This document shows, piece after piece, positions 16,042-21,144 of a stretch of 21,144 nucleotides of DNA. The notes under the pieces were generated by a model. The model saw only the letters and a program-made list of their open reading frames with translations, was not told the origin of the DNA and ran no database searches. This stretch comes from Puniceicoccales bacterium. Its GTDB lineage: Bacteria > Verrucomicrobiota > Verrucomicrobiia > Opitutales > JAIRLM01. The first letter of the stretch is position 1, and each line of letters opens with the position of its first letter. The translations under genes were made by a program, and so were the position numbers. The stretch is from assembly GCA_031258995.1 (NCBI GenBank), contig JAIRMB010000018.1:1-21144 (forward strand), given 5' to 3'.

Positions 16042-16741
16042 GGGCGGCCGGTGACGGTGGGATTTGCGGCTGCACCGTAGAAGATTGCTGAGCTAGCGTG
16101 GGAGGTGTCGCTGGGAGAGCCGAAGATGCAGCTGGCGCCGTCGTGGATTGCACAGTCGCCAGGGGAGTAGGAGGCGATGGAGTTGGCGGCGGCGGAGAAA
16201 GCGGGGCCGTGGAGGAATGGGAGGTACCCGTGAGAGGGTCACCGTGGGGGTCCATTGCGTCGGTGATTTCGTTTTCAAATTCTGCTTCATCGGCTGGAAC
16301 GGAGCTTTCCGCAGCGGTTTCGCCGCCTTCCTTGCCAATTGCCGACCCAACGGCATTCGAATTTTTTTCATTCTGGTGCGCAAGGAAGCTAGTTTTTCCA
16401 CCGCCATTGGTTCCAGCGGCCATTTCTGCCAGAAGCGGCCCAAGTACCTTGGCGGCTATCGGATTGCCGCGAAGCCGGTGGAAGAATACGACGATAGCCT
16501 TGAAAAATAGACCAACTCCGAGCGTGAAAATATAAAAAAGTTTACGTCTACGTCGTGCCTCCGGACCATTAAAACGAAGAGTTTGTTCATCTATGTATTT
16601 CTGTCCATATTCCGCTAGGACGCATTGGTTTTCCGATCTAATTTTTTTCAGGAGCGCAGTCGTTTTGTCTACGATGTAATCGCCGACAAGAATGTCAAAG
16701 AAGCCGACCTCGGTCTTCGGTACGACCACCCCCATTGCCAC
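15941..16741 (-). CDS. One-TM protein with Pro-rich C-terminal tail, function unknown
   Basis: I do not recognise a family for this 266-residue protein. Residues 1-65 are soluble and mixed-charge. RRRRKLFYIFTLGVGLFFKAIVVFF (63-87) is a basic patch followed by a membrane helix containing one Lys. Residues 90-170 are polar. Residues about 178-246 are dominated by Pro, Ser, Thr and Ala (SPPPPTPSPPTP and similar), ending in a short amphipathic VREFFQDVGTKLRNFFS. GTG at 16741 and ATG at 16735 are both possible starts, and neither has a good ribosome-binding site. It is divergent from sctN by 171 bp and overlaps the 3' end of the glycosyltransferase by 101 bp on the opposite strand. Its place next to the secretion operon makes a type III-linked membrane protein or substrate possible; this is inference only. 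Confidence 0.6.
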   Translation of the reverse strand: MAMGVVVPKTEVGFFDILVGDYIVDKTTALLKKIRSENQCVLAEYGQKYIDEQTLRFNGPEARRRRKLFYIFTLGVGLFFKAIVVFFHRLRGNPIAAKVLGPLLAEMAAGTNGGGKTSFLAHQNEKNSNAVGSAIGKEGGETAAESSVPADEAEFENEITDAMDPHGDPLTGTSHSSTAPLSPPPPTPSPPTPLATVQSTTAPAASSALPATPPTLAQQSSTVQPQIPPSPAAPTAPVSPSATPEPLQAVREFFQDVGTKLRNFFS

Positions 16742-16753
16742 TGTATGATCTTT

Positions 16754-16783
16754 TTGACCGTAGCCGTTGTCAAGAAATTTACT
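16754..16783 (+). promoter_or_regulatory. Weak candidate promoter for the sct operon
   Basis: TTGACC (16754-16759, 5 of 6 to the -35 consensus) is followed after 18 bases by TTTACT (16778-16783, 4 of 6 to the -10). It lies in the 171-bp divergent gap before sctN. Match quality is modest and an alternative pair (TTTACT/TTAAAT, 16778-16807) overlaps it. Confidence 0.2.
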
Positions 16784-16912
16784 AGATGGCCATCGATCGT
16801 CTTAAATTGCTTCTTTCTTTGAACCGCCTTTGACTCCGCTGCCTGTCCGCTCTGCGCCGGTCATAGAGAAAAAGTCTTGCGTGGCCGACGGCGATTTTCG
16901 TAGGCTATCATT

Positions 16913-18247
16913 GTGGATGGGCAGGGGCTGAAGCGGCAGTCGGACGCCTTTGCGGAACGGCTCCGAGATACGTCCCTTGTCGAAGTAAAGGGACGGGTGC
17001 TCCAAGTGGTAGGCACCATCATCCGCGCCTCCGTGCCGCGGGCCAAGATTGGGGAGCTCTGCCGCCTGAAAACACCCTGGGAAGAGACAGAATTGATGGC
17101 GGAGGTGGTTGGCTTTTCCCGCGAGGAGACCCTGCTAACGCCGTTGGGGGACCTGACGGGCGTCTCAGGAGCGACGGAGGTCATTCCGACCGGTCAGGTG
17201 CACATGGCCCCCGTGGGGGAGGAACTCATCGGCCGAACATTGGATGGCCTGGGTAACCCAATCGACGAGGATAAAAAGGGTCCGCTAAAAGTCAAAAAAT
17301 ATTATCCGGTCTATGCCGATCCGCCGAATCCGCTCACGCGAGCTCCCATCGATAAGCCTCTCTCTCTCGGCGTGCGTGCGTTGGACGGCATTTTGACCTG
17401 CGGCGAAGGCCAGCGCATGGGCATTTTTGCGGCGGCCGGCGGCGGTAAAAGCACTATTTTGGGCCAGATCATCCGGGGCACCACGGCGGACGTCAATGTG
17501 TTGGCTCTGGTGGGGGAGCGGGGCCGAGAGGTACGGGAATTTATCGAGAAGGACTTGGGCGAAGAAGGGATGAAGCGGACCGTGCTGGTGGTATCCACTT
17601 CCGAGCGGACTCCCATGGAGCGGCTCAAGGCGGCCTACGTGGCCACGGCGGTGGCAGAATATTTTCGGGACCAGGGGAAAAAGGTGCTGCTCATGATGGA
17701 CTCGGTGACCCGCTTCGGTCGGGCACTCCGGGAGATTGGCCTCGCCACCGGGGAGCCGCCCACCCGTCGCGGCTTCCCGCCTTCCGTTTTTGCCACCTTG
17801 CCCAAACTCATGGAACGGTCGGGGCAATCCGCCAAGGGATCCATCACCGCACTTTACACTGTGCTAGTGGAGGGAGATGATATGACAGAGCCCATCGCCG
17901 ACGAAACCCGCTCCATTTTGGACGGCCACATTATTCTGTCGCGAAAATTGGGCGCTGCGAACCATTATCCTGCCATCGATGTGCTGGCCAGCGTGAGTCG
18001 CGTCATGAACGCCATTGTCAGCAAGGACCATCTGGCGGCAGCCGGGAAGCTGCGCACCCTATTGGGCAAATACCAGGAGGTAGAACTACTCATCCGCATC
18101 GGCGAGTACAAGCGGGGTAACGACAAAGAGACGGATGAGGCCATTGACCGCATTGACGCCATAAACAAGTTTCTCCGGCAAGGCCTCAACGAAAAGGAAG
18201 CCTTTGCAGGGACGGTTCAAAAGCTGAAGGAGGCCGTTGGGCTGTGA
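16913..18247 (+). CDS. sctN: Type III secretion system ATPase SctN
   Basis: This 444-residue hexameric ATPase sits at the cytoplasmic face of the injectisome and strips chaperones and unfolds substrates. The N-terminal beta-barrel spans about 20-95. The nucleotide site has Walker A AAAGGGKST (173-181), the catalytic Glu202 in GERGREV, and Walker B VLLMMD (258-263). SVTRFGRALREIGLATGEPPTRRG and the later arginine-finger region in LASVSRVMNAI match SctN/FliI. The family is close to flagellar FliI. The assignment to the injectisome rests on the next three genes (sctO, sctP and an SctQ with a YscQ-like N-terminus) and no flagellar gene in the window. The start is GTG at 16913. It heads the sct block, the same order as chlamydial cdsN-O-P-Q. 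Confidence 0.95.
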   Translation: MDGQGLKRQSDAFAERLRDTSLVEVKGRVLQVVGTIIRASVPRAKIGELCRLKTPWEETELMAEVVGFSREETLLTPLGDLTGVSGATEVIPTGQVHMAPVGEELIGRTLDGLGNPIDEDKKGPLKVKKYYPVYADPPNPLTRAPIDKPLSLGVRALDGILTCGEGQRMGIFAAAGGGKSTILGQIIRGTTADVNVLALVGERGREVREFIEKDLGEEGMKRTVLVVSTSERTPMERLKAAYVATAVAEYFRDQGKKVLLMMDSVTRFGRALREIGLATGEPPTRRGFPPSVFATLPKLMERSGQSAKGSITALYTVLVEGDDMTEPIADETRSILDGHIILSRKLGAANHYPAIDVLASVSRVMNAIVSKDHLAAAGKLRTLLGKYQEVELLIRIGEYKRGNDKETDEAIDRIDAINKFLRQGLNEKEAFAGTVQKLKEAVGL

Positions 18248-18263
18248 GGGGATTTGGTTGGCC

Positions 18264-18767
18264 GTGGCAAAGTATATTCTTGCGGATCTGGTACGCGTGC
18301 GGACCCTGCGGAAGGACCGGGTAGAACGGGAGCTGGTGGCCGCGAAGGAGCGGTTGGCGGAGGCAGAAAGGCAGGTGCCGATTCGGGAAAAGGAGCTGGA
18401 GGACTACCGCAATTGGGTTGACTCGGAGATCAACAGGCTCTATACGGAGATTATTAGGAAGTCGGTGCATAAGGCTGCCGTAGATGATTTGACCTATGCT
18501 GTCCGCGCCCTCCGCGCGAAAGAGCCGGAGTATGTCAAACGGGTGCAAGATGCTAAGGAGGACGTGAAAAAAGCGCAGGATTTGCTGGAGGAAAAAAAAG
18601 TTGAGCGGATTCAGGCGCAGAGGAATCTGGAAAAACTGGATGCCCATAGGGAAGAGTGGATGGTGGAGCAGGCAAAGCTGGAGGAATTTTTGAGCGATAA
18701 GGAGCTGGAGGAATCATTCCGACCGAAAGGTGTTGGAGAAGCGGAACTTGAAAAAACATTTATATAG
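18264..18767 (+). CDS. sctO: Type III secretion stalk protein SctO (CdsO/YscO/FliJ-like)
   Basis: This 167-residue protein is almost wholly charged heptad-like helix, rich in Glu, Lys, Arg, Ala and Leu, and should form a long antiparallel coiled coil. SctO/FliJ proteins occupy the pore of the SctN hexamer and connect it to the export gate. Sequence conservation in this family is low; the call rests on size, coiled-coil character and the slot between sctN and sctP. I choose GTG at 18264 (AKYILADLVRVR), 12 bases after GAGGGG. A TTG at 18237 in the same frame would overlap sctN and is less likely. The stop is embedded in the sctP ribosome-binding site. Confidence 0.8.
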   Translation: MAKYILADLVRVRTLRKDRVERELVAAKERLAEAERQVPIREKELEDYRNWVDSEINRLYTEIIRKSVHKAAVDDLTYAVRALRAKEPEYVKRVQDAKEDVKKAQDLLEEKKVERIQAQRNLEKLDAHREEWMVEQAKLEEFLSDKELEESFRPKGVGEAELEKTFI

Positions 18768-18772
18768 GAGGT
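18766..18772 (+). promoter_or_regulatory. Strong Shine-Dalgarno for sctP
   Basis: AGGAGGT overlaps the sctO stop codon (TAG, 18765-18767) and lies 7 bases before the sctP ATG at 18780. It is the best ribosome-binding site in the window and fixes the sctP start. Confidence 0.9.
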
Positions 18773-18779
18773 ACTTGCG

Positions 18780-19520
18780 ATGGCAGAGGTGGAACGGACA
18801 GGAAAAGAGCAAAAGATCGGCGAAAGTGACGTAGAGCAGCGGCGGGAAAATCGGAGCGATCCTTCCCAAAAGGATGTGCAAGATTTTCAAAATGCGATGG
18901 CGAGAGGCTCCTTCGCCTACGGCGCCATTGCCGCTCTTCTTGGGCAAAAAAAGGGCGGGGACATGCGCTCTGTGCTGGCCGCCGCCGATAAAAGAAAGTT
19001 GTCCGATGGGCTGGCGGAAGACGGACTGCTGGCGGAAAACCTTTTGCCGGCGGCGGCATTTGTCGCGCCAATTCAGCTTCCCTTGGGGGCGGTGGAGGGA
19101 GTGGCGGTCGCCCCGGAACGGTCCCTCGAGGAAGTCATTCGCCGATTGGTGAGCCAAATCCTAGTCCACGAGGCTGCCATTGGCCAAGGGAAAGAGGTGC
19201 GGCTGGATCTGAAGGATCCCCTCTTGGGAGGGAGCCAGGTACAGATTTTGCGCGACGGTGGCATACTGCGGGTTGTTTTTCTGACAAAAAATTCGCAGCA
19301 GGCCGACCTTATCTCCCAGCAACAGAGCCTGCTCCGCAATGCTCTCGTTGAGCGCATGAAGTTGAACGACGTGGAGATCCGATCGCGGGTGCGCGGCGGC
19401 GAAGATGGCCTGAGCGGTGGAGGCGGCGATGGCCGTTCCCGGGGCCAGCGGGATAGCCGGGAAGAATACGAGCGCAATGAGGAATTGCGTAACCCATTTG
19501 CGACGAAAGGGCGCGCCTAG
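18780..19520 (+). CDS. sctP: Type III secretion SctP-like protein (needle-length control / substrate switch)
   Basis: The protein has 246 residues. Residues 1-112 are low-complexity and polar, probably disordered. Residues about 113-203 form a compact domain: SLEEVIRRLVSQILVHEA, then EVRLDLKDPLLGGSQVQILRDGG, LRVVFLT, and a helical LISQQQSLLRNALVERMKL. This strand-strand-helix pattern fits the C-terminal switch domain of SctP/FliK-type proteins, which measure needle length and change substrate specificity. The tail (204-246) is Gly/Arg/Glu-rich. At 246 residues it is short for a length ruler. The place between sctO and sctQ supports the call. It has an excellent ribosome-binding site, and its stop lies 2 bases before the sctQ start. 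Confidence 0.75.
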   Translation: MAEVERTGKEQKIGESDVEQRRENRSDPSQKDVQDFQNAMARGSFAYGAIAALLGQKKGGDMRSVLAAADKRKLSDGLAEDGLLAENLLPAAAFVAPIQLPLGAVEGVAVAPERSLEEVIRRLVSQILVHEAAIGQGKEVRLDLKDPLLGGSQVQILRDGGILRVVFLTKNSQQADLISQQQSLLRNALVERMKLNDVEIRSRVRGGEDGLSGGGGDGRSRGQRDSREEYERNEELRNPFATKGRA

Positions 19521-19522
19521 CG

Positions 19523-20341
19523 GTGACGAAGGAGACGGTAAAATCTTCCCGGCGGCGGAGGGGAATCCCTATTCTTTCGTTGGCAACGCAAAAGATGGGG
19601 AGCAGCGAGGTGGATTTTCGCAACGGCGTTTTTTTTACGGCCCGCGTTTTGAAAATTTCCTACGGCGGTCGCGAGCTATTTCTTTCCCTGCGGCCGGCGG
19701 ACGGTGACGGGGAGGGTGCCGCCGTGGACCTGCTGGTGGGCGACCATTGCCTGCGAATCGGCGTCCGGGATCTCTCCGCCTGCCTCCCGTTAGATGCGCG
19801 GCTAAAACAGCTAGCTCTGGAAATTTACCCGCCCGAGATTCAGGCGGTTCTGCTAGAGTCCCTTTTCGATCCCCTGCTGACAGCCCTTGAGGGCTGGCTG
19901 GCAGCCCCAGCGACCATTGAGGCGGTCCACCTTAAATCGATATCGCGCAAAAAAACAACCCCCTGCCGGTTGAATTTTTCCCTCTACGAGAAAAACCCCT
20001 ACGAAGATCAGGCAGTGCCATTGCTCCTTAGCGGATCCCTTGCCATGGACTGGTCCTTGGCAGAAAAAGTTCTAGCAACTGTGCGGACCGTGGAATCGGT
20101 CCCCTTTCGGCACCACAGTTCGGCCCTGCCGCAGGTCCTCAATGGCGTCGCATCCTTCGCCGTGACTCCGGAAGAGCTTGCTTCTCTGCGCATAGGAGAT
20201 GTCATCCTCCTGGAGAATTCCCGCAGTGCGGAAACGAATTTGCGGGAACTTATTGGCCTACGCCCCTACCGCATCCATTGCCGGCAGGAGGGGAACAAAA
20301 TGACCGTTCTTTCCTACGCCGCAGACCCGAAAACAGAGTGA
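19523..20341 (+). CDS. sctQ: Type III secretion C-ring protein SctQ, apparently with a single SPOA domain
   Basis: The protein has 272 residues. Residues about 30-190 match the poorly conserved N-terminal part of SctQ/YscQ (LDARLKQLALEIYPPEIQAVLLESLFDPLLTALE is the typical helical region). Residues about 205-265 look like one SPOA domain (VASFAVTPEELASLRIGDVILLEN). SctQ builds the cytoplasmic sorting platform that loads substrates for SctN. Most full-length SctQ proteins have two SPOA domains and over 300 residues, so the second is missing here. I found no SPOA-like sequence in the next 400 bp. A split gene elsewhere (as HrcQa/HrcQb) or real loss are both possible. The start is GTG at 19523, 2 bases after the sctP stop; an in-frame ATG at 19595 is an alternative. 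Confidence 0.8.
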   Translation: MTKETVKSSRRRRGIPILSLATQKMGSSEVDFRNGVFFTARVLKISYGGRELFLSLRPADGDGEGAAVDLLVGDHCLRIGVRDLSACLPLDARLKQLALEIYPPEIQAVLLESLFDPLLTALEGWLAAPATIEAVHLKSISRKKTTPCRLNFSLYEKNPYEDQAVPLLLSGSLAMDWSLAEKVLATVRTVESVPFRHHSSALPQVLNGVASFAVTPEELASLRIGDVILLENSRSAETNLRELIGLRPYRIHCRQEGNKMTVLSYAADPKTE

Positions 20342-20399
20342 CCATCGGTTAGTTTTTGTTGATAAAGGGCTATTTTCGCCCGACTTTGAAGGTCCTCCC

Positions 20400-20567
20400 A
20401 TGGGTTTCCAGGAAGTCGAGCCCCTCGGGCTGTCGATGGTGAGTGTGGCAGCATTCCATTGGGAAATTTTTGACAAACGCGAAACCCTTTTGGATACAAT
20501 CTTTCGGAGCAAGGGAGCGGTATATGAATTTTATACCGGCAATCTTGCGCAATTAGCGCGGGACTGA
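20400..20567 (+). CDS. Possible small protein, 55 aa, after sctQ
   Basis: An ATG at 20400 is preceded by GAAGGT with 7 bases spacing and opens a 55-codon frame ending TGA at 20565. The peptide starts MGFQEVEPLGLSMVSVAAFHWEIF, continues DKRETLLDTIFRSKGAVYEF and ends YTGNLAQLARD. It has balanced composition and no membrane segment. I recognise no family. It lies 58 bp after sctQ on the same strand and before a likely terminator, so it could be the last gene of the sct operon. Two minus-strand frames cover the same bases, but they have weaker starts. The remaining intergenic DNA (20342-20399 and 20568-20650) shows nothing else I can identify. Confidence 0.4.
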   Translation: MGFQEVEPLGLSMVSVAAFHWEIFDKRETLLDTIFRSKGAVYEFYTGNLAQLARD

Positions 20568-20650
20568 ATGGTCCGTCGGGTGTAAAAATTTTTAACGGAT
20601 CCATTCCTGGGCGCGATTTGTCGCTTGATAGCTCGTTAAACATAAGCAAC

Positions 20651-20676
20651 ATAGCCAACTGGCTGTTTTTTTCGCT
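20651..20676 (+). terminator. Likely intrinsic terminator after the sct operon
   Basis: ATAGCC, loop AACT, GGCTGT form a 6-bp stem with one G-U pair, followed at once by six T residues (20667-20672). It lies between the sct block or small ORF and the deoA-like gene on the plus strand. Confidence 0.6.
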
Positions 20677-20750
20677 CGACAAAACGGCTTCGACTCGCCT
20701 ACAAGGGTACCGAGAGAGGGGTCCGCGGGCCATCCGCGGTCTAGAGAACT

Positions 20751-21144
20751 ATGGCAATTAGGACAAAGGGTGGGTTGCGTGTAACTTATGGTTATCTGAT
20801 CGAAAAAAAGCGAGATGGGGGAGAGTTTTCCGAGGAAGAAATTAAGGCCATCGTCGACTCCCTCCTGGAAGGGTCCCTCCCAAGCCATCAGTTGGCTGGG
20901 CTTCTGCTGGCGATTTATTTCCGCGGCATGACGGTCGCGGAAACCGCCGTTTTCGCCGGAGAGCTGATGCTATCCGGCGAAGTGCTTAACTTGTCCGATC
21001 TTGTGCAGCCCAAGATTGCCCACTACGCCGCCGGCGGTGTGGGGGACAAGGTACCCCTCGTTTTGCCGGCCATCGCGGCGGCCTGCGGCGTGATCATGCC
21101 GGCCATGATAGGCGAAGATGAGGATTTTATCATCGGAACCCTCG
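20751..21144 (+). CDS. Thymidine/pyrimidine-nucleoside phosphorylase-like protein with altered active site (3' end outside window)
   Basis: The first 131 codons are visible. The N-terminal helical domain fits DeoA/Pdp well (YGYLIEKKRDGGEFSEEEIK, HQLAGLLLAIYFRGMT, ELMLSGEVL). The phosphate-binding core is recognisable in AAGGVGDKVPLVLPAIAAACGVIMPAM and then IGT. The catalytic residues are replaced. The usual DKHSTGGVGDxxS reads AHYAAGGVGDKVP, losing the Lys-His-Ser-Thr set and the later Ser. SGRGLGHTGGT reads IGEDEDFIIGT, losing the Ser/Arg/His/Thr cluster. The frame itself is clean, so this looks like selected change rather than decay. It may be an inactive or re-purposed relative of the phosphorylase/anthranilate phosphoribosyltransferase fold. 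The ATG at 20751 has only a weak AGAG upstream. It follows the terminator at 20651, so it is probably transcribed separately from the sct genes. Confidence 0.75.
   Translation, partial: MAIRTKGGLRVTYGYLIEKKRDGGEFSEEEIKAIVDSLLEGSLPSHQLAGLLLAIYFRGMTVAETAVFAGELMLSGEVLNLSDLVQPKIAHYAAGGVGDKVPLVLPAIAAACGVIMPAMIGEDEDFIIGTL

Noticed and set aside
17285..17827. 180-codon minus-strand frame
   Set aside because: It is antisense to the strongly conserved ATPase core of sctN.
16913..20341. Reading the block as flagellar fliI-fliJ-fliK-fliM
   Set aside because: The SctQ N-terminus and the SctP-type domain fit the injectisome better, the gene order equals cdsN-O-P-Q, and no flagellar gene is in the window.
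20314..20733. Minus-strand 139-codon frame and a nested 60-codon Cys/His-containing frame
   Set aside because: The first overlaps the end of sctQ and has no recognisable pattern. The second starts with TTG, has no ribosome-binding site, and competes with a plus-strand ORF that has one. Neither can be fully excluded.

Overview
The window reads as chromosome of a Gram-negative bacterium with an LPS outer membrane and a chlamydia-type virulence secretion system. The evidence is LpxC-FabZ, an MsbA-type exporter and LptE for LPS; MurJ and UppP for peptidoglycan lipid carriers; a Pmp-like outer-membrane autotransporter; and a sctN-sctO-sctP-sctQ block in the order used by chlamydiae. Together with an LpxC-FabZ fusion and a receiver-defective OmpR-type regulator resembling chlamydial ChxR, this points to the PVC superphylum, either Verrucomicrobiota (Opitutae/Puniceicoccales-like) or a chlamydia-related lineage. 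That placement is inference from gene content. No rRNA, tRNA, insertion sequence or CRISPR array was seen.

Layout. 1-3720 (minus): a Pmp-like autotransporter, open at the window edge and ending in 87-bp Ser/Gly/Asp-rich repeats, downstream of murJ. 3824-5566 (plus): an MsbA-like ABC exporter, divergent from murJ. 5591-8529 (minus): an AT-richer orphan gene, uppP, and lpxC-fabZ; uppP starts inside the lpxC-fabZ stop codon (TGATG). 8680-12797 (plus): an MFS transporter, then acpP, fabF, lptE-like and rpe, with fabF/lptE and lptE/rpe overlapping. 12817-13602 (minus): an OmpR-family regulator whose phospho-accepting Asp is Asn. 13749-16041 (plus): an RlmD/RumA-like RNA methyltransferase and a family-2 glycosyltransferase broken by a one-base frameshift. 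15941-16741 (minus): a one-TM protein with a Pro-rich tail, overlapping the glycosyltransferase end. 16913-20341 (plus): sctN, sctO, sctP and a short sctQ with one SPOA-like domain. A possible 55-aa gene and a likely intrinsic terminator follow. 20751 to the end: the 5' part of a thymidine-phosphorylase-like gene whose active-site motifs are replaced.

How the genes fit together. Most of the window serves the cell envelope: lipid A (LpxC, MsbA, LptE), fatty acids (FabZ, ACP, FabF), lipid II flipping and undecaprenyl recycling (MurJ, UppP), and surface display (Pmp-like protein). The right part encodes the cytoplasmic ATPase, stalk, needle-length-control and C-ring parts of a type III secretion system. 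The most unusual items are the degenerate DeoA-like protein, the phosphorylation-independent regulator, the Pmp-like repeat protein, the single-SPOA SctQ and the frameshifted glycosyltransferase. About half of the genes start with GTG.
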